DNA of 64,000 nt, from the NCBI GenBank assembly GCA_944739405.2, contig OX123182.2, positions 36,953,598 through 37,017,597 of the forward strand, in the 5' to 3' direction. Origin of the DNA: Euclidia mi (lineage: Eukaryota > Arthropoda > Insecta > Lepidoptera > Erebidae). The notes under the pieces were generated by a model. That model made no database searches, was not told where the DNA came from, and worked only from the letters and a program-made list of their open reading frames with translations. Shown here one piece after another: positions 42,651 through 54,899 of the stretch (its first letter is position 1; each line of letters starts with the position of its first letter). A program made the position numbers and the translations under genes.

Positions 42651-44080
42651 AGTAAAGAACTCTTATTTTTTAATAGAGTCTTGTTATATTTGATGTGAAT
42701 ATACCTAATTAGCTGGAGAATTCTACCTTTCCTCAGAATGTTCCTTCAGACTCTACCCGTTTGTGTATATAAGACACGGTCCTTCTTACCCCTCTTTTCC
42801 TTGCGTCTTTGGCTACCTTCCATTTCCAAGGTAGCCAACTGCATGTAATATGTATGCAAACAATTTATGAATCTAAATTACTTAGATTCGAAGTCCAATG
42901 TGATCGTGTTGTTTGTCTAATAAAGGCAAAGCTTATCCACAAATAAGATAAGGTTAAGGTCATATTATTATATGAAATCATAATTTTAACCATACATTAC
43001 TTTTGATGGTTTCTGGGCCCCAAGACGCAGGGCTTGATTTGCCACATTTGATTTGGAACAGCAAGGATGAAAAGCTCCACAAATTCAACCTGTGAAAATA
43101 AAGAACTTATCTACCTAAGTATTAGACAGCAGCCAGATGTAATTACACATAAAATCTATAATGACCGTGGTTAAAACGAGAGCGGCATCTGTGTGGCATC
43201 GGATGGCGTGCTCGTCTAAGTAGCTACTTTGTGTTTAACCTGTGACATAGTTGCGATTCTTGAGTGTTGCAAGAATGACGGGAAAGAAACATTTATGTGA
43301 TGCAAAAGTTCATTAGTTTAACTGAATATACCTTTAGGATTTGCTGGTTGTCGGCTTCAGACTAGAAAGTGGACCTCGTCGATCTCTTGATGAAATATAC
43401 AATCACAACAGCGCAAAGATAGTAGTAATAAGGCCCAAGATTGATTGAGCTACATACACACATGTGTATGTAGCAAATTTATTAAAGCAGTAATAACAAT
43501 GGATCGTATTAATAAAAACAAAGAACATCCTCACAAGTACTAGGTAAACTACTAGCGGATACGGCAGACGTCGTCGTGCCTGTTCTGCAAATCTGATGTG
43601 AGACAGATTGCAGTCCGTCTAATGTCTAAAAAAATTTCATCTAACATCCTCCAATACGAACAATGAACAATTGAACATATACTAAAGTTTCTATAAGAAA
43701 GCCAACCATGGGACAGAAATATTTCCAATTAGCTTTGTGAGTACATTTTACTGTAGGAAGAATATATGGGCTATAAAAATATCGTTAAATAGCTCGCGAA
43801 GAACCCTCAATGTTACGTGCATACATGGATCACTGCCATCGTTACGACTTTACAAATAAAATCAGGCTTTATAAACACGTCAGCGTTGAGATTGCATCTC
43901 TGAAGAGCATCGTCAAAATAAAATGTGTACGATGTTTTTTACTTTTCTGGCAAATTTCAGACTAATGGTCAGAATTTGATTTTTTTTAAATATTATTTCA
44001 CGGAATACATACCTAGTCATACATGGTAGGTAATGACTGCGCAGGAATCACCTTCCTCCTAGACAACGTTTCTTTGTTGT
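42651..44080. other. Stretch without recognised genes
   Basis: A perfect 11-bp hairpin, TTGGCTACCTT / AAGGTAGCCAA with an 8-nt loop, lies at 42809-42838. Otherwise nothing is recognised. Confidence 0.45.
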
Positions 44081-44087
44081 AACTTTC

Positions 44088-44345
44088 TTTGTGACGTAGG
44101 TGGCAGAAGAGCAAACAGATTGCCTGATGGTAAGCTATTACCATCACTGATAGACACCTGACACCCCAGAAGAATCACAAGTGCATTACCGACTCGGATG
44201 GTAAAAAAAATCGGAAGAGCAGAGGAATGAGTAAGAGTGAAAAGAGAATAGGCCCTCCGGCACTCACTTTCCCAACGAAACGCGAGAGTATCGATATTGT
44301 TGCTTAACGTCGATATTCTGTGAGAGGGTTGTACAACCAAATATA
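44088..44345 (+). repeat. Dispersed 'GGCAAACGAGCAGACGG' repeat, copy 2 (divergent)
   Basis: It shares with 35640-35940 the ordered motifs CAGATTGCCTGATGGTAAGC, TCACAAGTGCATTACCGA, CCCTCCGGCACTCACTTTCC and CGTCGATATTCTGTGAGAGG. It is more diverged. The 99-codon minus-strand frame over it is a shadow. Confidence 0.68.
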
Positions 44346-44349
44346 TGTA

Positions 44350-45510
44350 AATCAGCACACCTACACACTACTTTGCAAGTATGGACACAAATAAGATTGA
44401 AAAATAATGACCGTAGATTTCCAAGGGTAGTCCTTAAAACTTGTAGTTGTTCAATATATCACGTATTATTTATCATTTCCTAGGAGGTTTGCACTATACT
44501 ATAAGTAACTATTTAAACGATTCTGTATTACAAGACCATTAAATGCTAAATACCTAGGTATAAATTACTGGCCTAATTTAATGTAGTCTGGGTTAGAACT
44601 TGGTTTGGTAAAGTTGGGTGTGCTTCAGTGTGAGTGAGATAACTTTATTAGCCCGTAGTGGCGCGTCATCTCCACTATGTAGATAACGTATGCTCTAATA
44701 TATCTAAGTTATTAGTTATACGAGTATACTAATTCTGTACACGAAGCGCTATTTATAGTTATTTTATTTGTGTGAGTGTGTGGCCAATTCTAGTTTATAG
44801 ACCCTCCAAATGCTTCCAACTTGGTCTAACAATTTTTGTCCTGAGACAAGAATCGGAACTGGCGCCTTTACATGCTTGCCAATTCAAGTAGTAGCTGATG
44901 TAAATGCTACAACACGAAATCACCCTTCCAACTGGTGACCTTTCCAAACGTAGCTTAACTTTGCCTATCTGTTACGAACGGAAAGTCATGCTATGAGCGC
45001 TACGTCATATTTATGGGATTACGTAGACTGTTCAGAAAATAAAAATTATTGACGTTTGCTATTCAGAGAGCTTCTTTTAGACACGGCAGTACATACACAA
45101 ACAAATACTAAACGAAATGAACTTTTAATACTAATAAGGGATTCAAGCTATCGATTATGACCTAAAGTTTGACTACAGCTATCATGAAAATAGCTCAGCA
45201 GCTTAAGTTTGTAAAAAAATTTACATTACGGTAGCTTTGGTAACCCTCATAAATTGATTACATGATTCAAATTTATTTTAAGTACTAGATACTCATTGCT
45301 ACTAGATTATGATGTGCTGAAGCGATATTTTTCAACAATATGTGCTTAAATTAGCACGCACAAACTATCGACAGCAATTATGGGATTCTCTTTTTTAATT
45401 TTGTCATCTAAATCATGAATAGCAAATATTTTTCACTCGAATGCCTACTAAAAATGAAGAGGCAAATACAAATAATTGTTGTTTACACGAAAAATCAAGA
45501 TATATCATTC
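44350..45510. other. AT-rich stretch, nothing recognised
   Basis: No frame or repeat family was identified. Confidence 0.45.
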
Positions 45511-45514
45511 ATAG

Positions 45515-45910
45515 AAGATGTATTGTTAGGCAGCGATAGCCTAGTGGAGATACCAACAGACTGCCATGCAAAGGGTATCGGGTTCGAATCCACGGCGCGC
45601 ACCAATGACTTTTCGGAGTTATGTGCGTATTGAATTGTTAATTATCGCTTGTCCCGTGCCTCGGAGAGCACGTTCAGCCGTCGGTCCTGTTTGTCATGAA
45701 GATCTTTGACAGTCGTTACAAGGCGTCAGTACTTTCTAAATAAACTGACACTAGTCTAAACCATAGAATATCGCTATCCCTTCGGGTTGTAGAGGTCAGA
45801 CCGGCAGTCGCTTTGTGGAAAAGCTAACAAATTCAATGCCAAATCCAGTCAGACTAGGAAGCGGACCCCAGATTGAAACTGGGATAAGGCTAAAAGAATG
45901 ATATGAGAAG
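45515..45910 (+). repeat. tRNA-headed SINE (family R) with long tail
   Basis: The head GGCAGCGATAGCCTAGTGGA and B box CGGGTTCGAATCCACGG are followed by GACTTTTCGGAGTTATGTGC and CACGTTCAGCCGTCGGTCC. The tail (CTTCGGGTTGTAGAGGTCAG, AAATCCAGTCAGACTAGGAA) resembles lepidopteran RTE/SINE 3' ends. The 72-codon frame across the head is incidental. Confidence 0.72.
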
Positions 45911-45914
45911 ATGT

Positions 45915-46605
45915 ATTGAAATATTTTGCTACAGTAGTGTGATAGAGTTGTGTTGTTGAATCACGCAGCCGCAACAACGCTCGTAAACAGGGAGGTTTTA
46001 TGTCACACATATAGATTGCTTCTAGAGGCGTGTATATCTTCACGCAGTATATCGTAAATAAGAGGGGAGACTGTATTTAAATACAAAATACCACACATAT
46101 ACAAGCATTCGAGAATATAAGACGAGTTTTCTAAATACCCTTAAACATTTTTATGCCTAAAACTGAGACAGACACATTTAAATTATGTTCATTTTTGTAA
46201 AATGCTTTTAAGTTTGCCAACCTCAGTCGAACCTGCGTCAGAATTTAATAAACGGCGAAATTCTTTTCATAAAACAGAAAAAAGTATCCCTACTTCGGTT
46301 TTAATCGTCTGTTATATCAGTAGAATAAAATTACGTCGGTCGATGTATTTTCTCTTACATTTCTTCATTTGCAGTGGTCTACTCCCCAGAGCCCTTGATA
46401 TCAACCTCGCTTGTCAGTTTATTACATTAACAATCGCGTTTTCATACGCTTCACTTCATTCTGACGAATAGACAAAGTATTCGAGAGTACTAGGAAATAA
46501 AAATACGCATGAAAATATAAGCGAAAACCTGCCTTTAGCTTCGCCAAGTTATGGAAGCGTGCGGAAATCGACGTAATTTGCTGCGAGCCACAGCAAACTG
46601 GAAAT
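45915..46605. other. Stretch without recognised features
   Basis: One 89-codon frame (46202-46471) shows no recognisable domain. Confidence 0.4.
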
Positions 46606-46610
46606 ACATC

Positions 46611-47070
46611 GTTTTTAGGGTTCCGTACCTAAAAGGTAAAAAACGGAACCCTATTACTAAGCCTCCGCTGTCTGTCTGTCTGTCTGTCCATCTGTCTGTC
46701 ACCAGGCTGTATCTCATAAACCATGATAGCTAGAAAGCTGAAATTTTCACAAATTATGTATTTCGGTTGCCGCTATAACAACAAATACTAAAAATAAAAA
46801 AATTAAAATATTAAGGGGGGGTCCCATACAAAAAACGTGTTATTTTTCGTATTTTTTGCTCAAAATTACTAACTGTAACAGGTAGACGCTTTAAATGGGG
46901 GCTCCCATACAACAAACGTAATTTTTAAGCAATTTGTTACTCGATCTTAATAAACAGGTAGAAACTTATAAAGTATTTAAGTATACATACAACGAACGTG
47001 ATTTTCTTTTACAGATGATGGTACGGAACCCTTTGTGCGCGAGTCCGACTCGTACCTGCCAAATTTTTAT
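46611..47070 (-). repeat. 'GGGTTCCGTAC' dispersed repeat, short copy
   Basis: One end is TAGGGTTCCGTACC with an internal complement ACGGAACCC. A CTGT tandem run (46669-46695) and CACCAGGCTGTATCTCAT follow. The other end is GGTACGGAACCC followed by GCGCGAGTCCGACTCG. The termini match those of the larger repeats at 56336 and 61276, placing it in the same family in inverted orientation. It is non-coding; the class is unknown to me. Confidence 0.8.
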
Positions 47071-47074
47071 ATTT

Positions 47075-48965
47075 CGTACTGTAGTCGTGAAAGCTCTGCA
47101 CTTGTCAAATCGACCTCAGTCTTTGCTTTCTATATTTTTGCGTTAGATCGGGCAAAGTCTAGTGGGCAGTTTTTATGCGGAAGAATGAACAAAAATGTCG
47201 TACGTTTGCTCTGGAATGTATTCTTGCAAATCAAATAAGTGTAAATAAACATAAATAACACTAAATAACATCAATTTTTTACTTAAGATTTAGGTTGGTA
47301 AGTACGTATGTACGCAAAAAGTAACCTCCATTTAAAACAAACTATTCATTATATCAAAAATTTGGAAATAATGCTCAACATTAATAACGTTATACTTTCA
47401 ACAAAACCATGATATATTATTATGTCGGTACCTATTTTCATTCAGTGCAACATATCTATCACAGTGTCTAAACGCACAGCAACAGAACAACTTTTATTAG
47501 AACCGTCTGCGCTGGCAGTAGTTGTAAAATGTGTAGCATTCTATTTATTCGCAATTTTGTTTTTACAAGTAAACTTTATACTGGTTTTGTAAGAACAATC
47601 CTTCGCAAGAAAATGTCTGTTGTACCTACGTAGTAACTTACTGAGACAGATGTCTGTTATAGCCACCACAATGAATACCTAACCGCACTGAAATATATAT
47701 AACTTTTGTAATAATACCAAAATACCTGTATTACAAAGTATTACTTTATTTTAGGTCAAGGTAAGTAATGAATACATTATACAATGAATACCGTTACAGC
47801 TGGTTCGAGACGTATTATTACAACGCTAAAGCGGATCTTTCTCAGAAATAATGTTATTTTTACAAACTATTGCTAATAATAAAATGGTGTTATTTGTTGT
47901 AGCTAAATATATATATCAACCGCAACAATAACGTTTCAAAAAGACAGATGACAGATACAACAAAGATTAGTTATTTTTTTAATTCATGTTATATCAATCC
48001 GATTAATCTAGAATAAATAAACCTGAAACCTGGCTGAACCTCTCTCTGTTTCATTACATATAGCTATAACAAGGTATCGTTTATGAAGGAAGAAGGTACA
48101 ACAGGTAAATAATCACAGGTGGCCTAGCGGTTCTTCTCCGATCAACCGTCCCGTTAAAGCTGTCCAGATACTTAAACTAACATTAATGTACCGGATCCCC
48201 AACGAGCTTCAATATTTATTAAATTTCAATCGAGGACTTAATACTGTAAGCCAGGTAGAATACTTGCTATGAACGAATATCTGAGTAGTAAAGCTACCTG
48301 CAAAAGTTGCGTTTTGTAGGTCACGCAGAATCTATAGAACGTATAAATGAGTGTGCGGCACATTTAAATATTTACATGTATCATGTGTGTCATCCTGTAT
48401 CAATCGGAGACGAATGAATAAGGAATGTTTACACAAGGACTGAAGGACAAGAGAGGAAATGTATTCACAACATTCGTCACCAAGTGGTAAGCAATAGGGC
48501 TGCCATACACATAACATAACATTGTTTGAATAATGGCATTTTATTAAGGTCAACTGCAATATTTTCATGTTTCTTTTTTAATATACGGACATCATTTGAG
48601 ATTCGCATCCGCAAGACATGGGACAACATTCAATGAATTTTGAGTCAACAGACGGTCATAATAAAAGCAGGTTACATTCTTATATTAGTAACTGTATGGC
48701 TACCCGTAGAAATTTACATAAGCACGTATCTATCAATCTGTTGCAGCTTAGCCATTAAACAAACACTCCTTAGACAAACGTTAATGTAATGTAACTATGT
48801 ATGCTGGACGCAAATCTATTGTGAAATAATGTTTGAAAAGAGGCACCCGCCGCCGTCCCTCGGCTTGTCAAGTCTAACAATTGTAATAGAATAAGTTTGA
48901 CAGTACACCAGCCGACTGATAATGGTGAGGAATGCTATAATTTTTTATCTCAGTTATTGTTTGAC
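47075..48965. other. AT-rich stretch, nothing recognised
   Basis: No frame of merit and no repeat family was identified in these 1.9 kb. Confidence 0.45.
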
Positions 48966-48971
48966 AGCACT

Positions 48972-49209
48972 CCGTGTGGTGACGGATTAAGAATACGAAT
49001 TGTCACTACCCCATATCATCCCATGGGTGTCGTAAGAGCCGACAGAGGGAGCATATTATGCAGAGAACAGCACTGTAAGAGAAGGAAAACTTGATATAAA
49101 CCCTATACCAACCCGTTTGGCCAGCGTGGTATAGTAGGCCAATTCCTCCTTTCAAAGGAGAGGCCTAGTCCAGCAGTGGACTGTTAAAGGCTGATGATGA
49201 TGATGATGT
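48972..49209 (+). mobile_element. RTE-type 3' end, inverted partner of 3798-4033
   Basis: The tail GGCTGATGATGATGATGATG, the palindrome CTCCTTTCAAAGGAG and the short frame ending HCKRRKT are almost identical to the minus-strand copy 45 kb away. Confidence 0.72.
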
Positions 49210-49620
49210 TTGACAAACAAATGGCTTCCTGCTTGTTTGATTAAAGCGTATATAATCTCGGTTAGTTTAATTGAACTTGATGGTAAAAAATGTGATATTA
49301 TCAGGCTCTAGTAAAAACATACGACGATTTATGAAAAAAAATGTAATAAAGTATGTGTCAGTCTGTCAAGAGATGTTTGCAGTTGTTAGCAACCGTAATC
49401 GAGAGTCTTTATCGGGAAATGTATTTTAAAAATATATGGTCCTACCTTAAATCTACATGGCACAAAATATAGCGTATAAAAGTAAAACTCAATTTATTTC
49501 ACTTTGTGTTATTGTATTTATTGTGTTTTGCTGATTTACCTTTGCTGACTAGTGTGTTACCTTATTGTTCCAATGTTAACTTAGAACAACCATAATCATA
49601 TTATAAATAATTAATTAAAA
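49210..49620. other. AT-rich stretch, nothing recognised
   Basis: No feature was identified. Confidence 0.45.
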
Positions 49621-49624
49621 TAAT

Positions 49625-50040
49625 TGTTCATGTTGACAAACCAACACTTTGTATTAGTAGTGAATCTACCGGCCGGCGGCGCCTGCGACGGCCGATGCCC
49701 CACCTTTCTCTCACGCGCTCAAGGAGTGCCACGCCCTACCGCATACCAGAGCCCGGACGCCGGCCAGTCGGTTCCTTACTTACATATCGAGCCTACGCGC
49801 ACTTAGCTCTGCCTCACAGCTAAAGTTTTCGTAATAATTGTTATTCGAATCTATCTGCTATCGCTTGCTTACTCTTCTTCTCATCTTACTGTGTACTCCT
49901 TCTCCTTCTCTGCTTCGTCTGTGTTCGTGTATACATGTGAACTATTGTGGGTGGCGTAATAAACTCTTAAACTGTTGACGGTGAACAATCTATCTTTCTT
50001 TTCCTATCTCCAAACATACACAACAACCCCACACACTAAT
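49625..50040 (+). mobile_element. Possible solo LTR
   Basis: The stretch begins TGTTCATGTTGACA and has a GC-rich, CpG-rich first third, then a pyrimidine-rich tract (49865-49925). A polyadenylation signal AATAAA lies at 49958 and the end is ACATACACAACA. This architecture suits an LTR, but I found no second LTR, no primer-binding site and no certain target duplication. The 60-codon frame inside is not protein-like. Confidence 0.3.
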
Positions 50041-51700
50041 AGGCCGAACGGCGCGGCTAAAACTGCGACCAACCAATAGTTGCAATTATGGCCGCAATCC
50101 ATTGGTCATTGTTTCATTCAGATTGTGTGGCTCAGTTTGGGTAGCGTGCCGTCAACAAAATATACCTATTGTTCGTAAGTGACAGGCCATAGGAACACTA
50201 CGTATAGTGCACTAGCTCTAGCTAGCTAGCACTAGGGTTTTAAGAAATTGAAAATTCTATTGTATCAAAAAATTCTAAGCGATAAGTTAGGCATCGCAAT
50301 GATGAGACTAGCTGTACTTCGCAGTTTCTCCAGCATTTTCCACACCTGTAATACTGCGCCACATATCAAATCCAAATTATCTATCAGAGATCCATTTAAA
50401 CGCTTAAACAAATCAAATCTAATCCAATCATGTTAAGCTTACTGACAAACAAATAATATAAATATACCTATGTCGATAAGAGCGATTTTCTCTATGACAA
50501 ACTGTACTTACTTACCTTTTGCTCCCTTATCTCTCTGTTTGCTTCTAGCGGTTTAAAAACGGTTCTACAAATAAAACCCACAATTTATAAAATATAGCCA
50601 TAAATACAGTCACCCGACCATAAATTATCTTTCATACTTACCTGATTCTGCAAAATTAATTTTTTTACGTGATTCATGTCGCTTGATTTACAAGTGTTGT
50701 TCTATGCTTATGTATGTGCAATTCTGTAAAGGTTTTGAGTAGCAGTATGCTACTTCTACCCAAAGCCAAGACAATTTATCTTTCTCTACCCAGTAGCAAC
50801 CCTACTCGTGAGGTAAGTTAGGTCAGTCCAAAACCAGTAGGTATAAACGTCGATCACCATTATAGCGAGCCGAACGGAATTGCTTCTCGTGTCTCAAACT
50901 TTGTCTATAAGGAGACCACGATAATGTTGTAGGTACCAGCACTGCCGACACGTAAAGACATACGGAACTCATCTGGACTTTCTATATCGATAGACAGGCA
51001 CTGTAATATTCTTGTAACCCACGAAGTTGTTGTTGTGTACACTAGTATTGTTCTTTTATTGTTGACAAAAGGTACATCGGCTGTGAGAATTTTATTATCA
51101 AACTTTAAGTTTTGTTTATAACCTAAAGTTTATGTTCACGCAAATAAAACACAGAGATAGACTTTATTTTAGGCAGGTAACAAACATGAATCATGAAAAC
51201 GTTATTTACGATATCTCTCATCATATCCGGCGTAAATCCAAAATATCATTAGCCACTATTTATTCATCTCTTAAAAATAAATTGGCAAACTCTAACCTAC
51301 ATTTTATAAAGCAAGCAATTCTATTTATAACGTCTTCCGTAAAACGTACAGAATAACAAGTTTAGGTGGAATCATTAGCTGAGTTAGATCGTGGAAGGCT
51401 CGTCGAATCGTCGAGTATCAGATGTTAGGGCGGAATCTATTACGGCGCAAGCCGATTTCGTCCCCTCATCCGGAAATTATAACTGGTAACTCGATCGAAC
51501 AACTAATAACCCACGCCGCTGCCAGAAAGTGGAAATATCATGACTTCAGACTACCTAGCGCCGAGATAACCTGGTTTCGTGTAACAATGTACTTTTTTCG
51601 TAGAAGTATGTCTAATGGATGTAGTTCGGCGAAATCTTGGCTAGGCAATGTCTTATTTGAGAATGTTGCTGAAGCAGAGGTATAGGTATTACTTTTCACT
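50041..51700. other. Stretch without recognised features
   Basis: Frames of 62-87 codons (50248, 51132, 51422) show no family resemblance, and no repeat was recognised. Confidence 0.4.
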
Positions 51701-51705
51701 TGTAA

Positions 51706-51912
51706 TCTTAATATATAAAATCCTTGCGTTACTGACTGACTGACAGACACGCTACAGCGGAAACTATTGGGCGCAGGAAGGTGAAATTTGGCATGCATGT
51801 TCCTTGGGGAACGTAGGGGTGCACTAAGAAGGGATTTCCCGAAATGCCCACGGGATCGGCCAAAACGGGTAAATTAAAAAAAAATGCAGGCGTACCTGCT
51901 GGCGTCCTCTAG
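51706..51912 (+). mobile_element. 207-bp non-autonomous Helitron
   Basis: It starts TCTTAATATATAAAAT and ends CTAG. A perfect hairpin GCAGG-CGTA-CCTGC (51886-51899) lies 9 nt before the end. It is bounded by A (51705) and T (51913). A GACT tandem run (51731-51742) sits near the 5' end. It belongs to a different family from the 13.5-kb Helitron. Confidence 0.8.
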
Positions 51913-52140
51913 TTATTGATATAATAGTAGTATAATTATTTCAAGATTGCGTTACCATATTTATTGTTTCAAACAATCAGAGAAATGCTTTCAGAGACAA
52001 ACAGATCTTAAGCTAACCCAAGATAACTAATACAGTACTTACTTACCAGTTTCGTTCTCTAAAATCTATGTTCTCACTCTCAAATAACAAAATCAATTAA
52101 AATAATTAATTGCCAAACAAAAGTAGGTAATGCTGTTTCT
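51913..52140. other. AT-rich stretch, nothing recognised
   Basis: No feature was identified. Confidence 0.45.
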
Positions 52141-52145
52141 AATTA

Positions 52146-52656
52146 AGGCTAAGATCAGATGAACGCGCGGCGACGCGCGCTGCCGCGCGGGGCTGCTGTT
52201 CAGATGGCGGCGGCTTGCGTGCGGCAGTCTAGCCTAGCGTGAACATTCAGTGAGAATGGACGTGGAGGGGACAATTTGCTTGTGGATTTTATACCGGAAA
52301 CTAATTCTTCCCACGACCTTTTTAGTATTTTATCAGAATAGTGCTTCGAGTTAAGATTCCAAATCGCATCTCTTTTTTTAATTTCGTTAATTAGTAAATC
52401 AATAGATATCTCGTCTCCTATTTTCGTAGCTACGTGTGTCCGTCCGCCTCAAACCGCGCGGGTCATCTGAACAGGTCGATACAGGATTGTAGATTTAAAC
52501 CGCGCGTCGCCGCGCGGTGACGTGCGGTTCAAGATCTTGTGCGCGGTGCGCGCGGCAACGCGCGGTCATGTACACAAAAACATTGATTTGTAACTGTATC
52601 TTAAACCGCACGCCGAGCCTACTGCGCGTCGCCGCGCGTTCATCTGAACTTAGCCT
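52146..52656. mobile_element. 511-bp TIR element with CG-rich termini
   Basis: The left end AGGCTAAGATCAGATGAACG followed by CGCGGCGACGCGC is matched by the complement of the right end (GCGCGTCGCCGCGCG then TTCATCTGAACTTAGCCT), about 35 bp with one mismatch. AATT flanks both sides (52141-52144 and 52657-52660), with an extra A on the left. A second inner set of inverted GC-rich blocks (52450-52570) gives a multi-arm foldback. It has no transposase, so it is non-autonomous. Confidence 0.8.
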
Positions 52657-52660
52657 AATT

Positions 52661-53015
52661 GTATAGGCGTAACAATTATGAACTTTATACGCTGTGTAAA
52701 AACTTTCTGTATTTGATTCCAATTTAATCAATTTTGATATTATTTATAAGCTTTCACTTATGTACAATGGCCAAACTTGATGCTAGTACACCATAAAGGC
52801 GAAAATCGCTCAGCAAGACATGGTCGCGTCCAGTTTCCTAGTCAAACGTAATATGGGGGAGTAGTTTTGTATTAGTGTGCGTGTGCCTCGACCCTATAAG
52901 CGAGCCAAAGGAAACTTTTTTAAACTGATCGACCACGAACTTGTTTGATTGTACAAGTGGAATTTATTTTGGATATGATTGATGTTAAACGTAGGTTAAC
53001 AACATACATACACAT
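52661..53015. other. Stretch without recognised features
   Basis: No frame or repeat was identified. Confidence 0.4.
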
Positions 53016-53026
53016 ACATACATAGT

Positions 53027-53277
53027 ATTACGCCTATAACCCCGAAGAGGTAGGCAGATGTGTATTTCTACACCCACTTTTCGCCAGATATACTTTAGTC
53101 CCACGTAATAAGGGGCGAGCCTATTGCCGTACCGGGCACATTTCCAGACTCCGTGCTGCTAGTGAGAATTTCGTGATAGAAAAACCCAATAACACTGCCC
53201 AACTCAGGAATCGAACCCGTGACCTCCCGATCCCACGCGGAACTTAATGCTGCGAGACCAACGAGGCAGTCGTATAG
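53027..53277 (-). repeat. SINE (family P)
   Basis: On the minus strand the head ACTGCCTCGTTGGTCTCGCA, B-box region GGGTTCGATTCCTGAG and GCAGCACGGAGTCTGG follow. GGTACGGCAATAGGCTCGCC and CTCTTCGGGGTTATAGGCG complete it. It is similar to 38468-38733. Confidence 0.85.
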
Positions 53278-53324
53278 GTTTTGATGTCGAGTTTTCCGTC
53301 TCTACTCAAAGATGGTATTTGCAT

Positions 53325-53398
53325 CGTGTTATCCCTTAGTCGCCTCTTACGACACCCACGGAAAGATAGGGGGTGTTGACACTTGTATTCTATGCCGT
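53325..53398 (-). mobile_element. RTE-type 3' fragment, short
   Basis: CGCCTCTTACGACACCCACGG and AGATAGGGGGTGTTGACA parallel the plus-strand wording of 3962-4000 (CGACTCTTACGACACCCATG). It is a diverged relative with its 3' tail missing. It adjoins the SINE. Confidence 0.5.
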
Positions 53399-53399
53399 C

Positions 53400-54100
53400 A
53401 ACTACATTTCATACAATATGGTCAAACGGGTAAATTTTAATACAATTTGAAATTGTATATACTGTACTGAGATCACAGCAACTGTTTAAAAATTATCAGA
53501 ATAATGCTTACCGTTTAAATCGCCTCTTTGGTTGTATAAAAAGTATGTCTCAATAGAGATTTTTCTACTATAACCAACGATTCTTTAACTGTGCGGACGC
53601 AGAACTTGTCTCATAAAACACAAGGCCGCTTCGGTACTAGGCCGATTGGAGAGGGTTTGTTTAATTCATTAAATGATAATCTGAATCGGGGTGTTCTTTG
53701 AGCTCGTTGATTACTTATTTGCAAAGATCACTATTATAAATGATTTAATACTAGTAAAAAAAATGTAAACATAGCTAGTTATAGCAAAAAAGAAAAGAAC
53801 AAAGTCGATCTTCTTTTATCTAGGTAGAGTCTAAATTATAAATGAGAAGAGTCAGACGTAAGCTAGGAGTCGAACTGCCTCAACATCGACATGCCAACTC
53901 GGTATATAGAGGTCTAAAAACCTTAAACCCGAATTTTCAACATGAGATGTTCAGTTCTGCACTCATGAATACCTTAACGAATTAAGGACATGACTTGTCT
54001 GGGTTGCAGGATAAAGTTCTGTCACATAGTTGTATTATGTTTAGTATTGTTTTCTACAAAGTGAAAAACAAATATATTATTTAAATTTTAACCTATAAAG
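53400..54100. other. AT-rich stretch, nothing recognised
   Basis: No feature was identified. Confidence 0.4.
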
Positions 54101-54102
54101 AC

Positions 54103-54345
54103 TGCCTCCGTGGTCCAGTGGATAGCGTTTGCGACTGCTGATCGGAGATCCCGGGTTCGATTCCCGGGTCGGGAAAAAGTGTTACTGGGTTTTTCCGAAT
54201 TCTCAGTAGCAGCACGGAGTCTGGTGATGTGCCCGGTAACGGCAATAGGCTCGCCCCCTGTTACGTGGGACCTAAAAAATCATGGCGAACGGTGGGTGTA
54301 ATGTTACACCTCTGCCTACCACTTCGGGGATACAGGCAAGACAAA
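54103..54345 (+). repeat. SINE (family P), full length
   Basis: The A-box head CTGCCTCCGTGGTCCAGTGG and the perfect T-arm CCCGGGTTCGATTCCCGGG (B box) are present. AGCAGCACGGAGTCTGG, GTAACGGCAATAGGCTCGCC and the end CTTCGGGGATACAGGC follow. The acceptor stem is not tRNA-like, so it is a SINE. Confidence 0.88.
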
Positions 54346-54544
54346 AAATAGGACTTAAAAATTCATGAGTCACACAAAGTGTGTCGATCAAGCCCACAAC
54401 ACTCTTCGCAATTCTAAACATCGAGGTAACTGCTTAAACTAATACATGCAGTCGAGATTAGGAGTAAGTATAATTCTAATAAAGTTACATTTCCATGGCA
54501 CGTGGAGGCTGCGTGTATCTTACGTGATGTCAATACTTTAATAA

Positions 54545-54774
54545 TCAAAATAATGATACTACACGCTCGCGAGTACGAAGGTACTCATTCCCGACACCTC
54601 GCGAATTTTCCACACGTAATATATTTGGTAGCTGTGGGTTTGAAGCAGCTAATAAGTTATCTACGAGAGTGCCTATAAAACAAACCGAAGTAAATTTGTC
54701 AGGAGTCGGTCGAGTAGTACCCCAGACTGATGAAGTCAAATAACTACAAAATGTTTTATATTCAGGACCAGTAA
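54545..54774 (-). CDS. Unknown short frame in repeat Y, copy B, hypothetical
   Basis: The minus-strand frame from the Met in the MVTGPEYKTFCSY context runs to FLRT-like YLRTRERVVSLF and TGA. It has the same length and phase as the copy at 17224-17456. An upstream extension to 54886 adds a hydrophobic N-terminus (KLNFFIFLFYLKIF) that copy A does not share exactly. No domain is recognised and it is probably not expressed as a host gene. Most differences from copy A change the amino acid. Confidence 0.33.
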
Positions 54775-54899
54775 CCATTCGAAATATCTTCAAATAAAAA
54801 AGAAAAATAAAAAAGTTAAGTTTTACAAGCATAACATTAATAGTTGTTGATGAAATTGATGGATATTTACAATTTATAAGAGCCAAGAATTACTTGATC

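Noticed and set aside
49624..49806. 60-codon frame rich in Pro/Ala/Gly
   Set aside because: It coincides with the CpG-rich part of the LTR-like segment and has no domain resemblance.
54103..54175. Candidate tRNA gene (perfect T-arm CCCGGGTTCGATTCCCGGG)
   Set aside because: The acceptor ends do not pair and the sequence continues into a SINE body shared with 38.5 and 53.0 kb.
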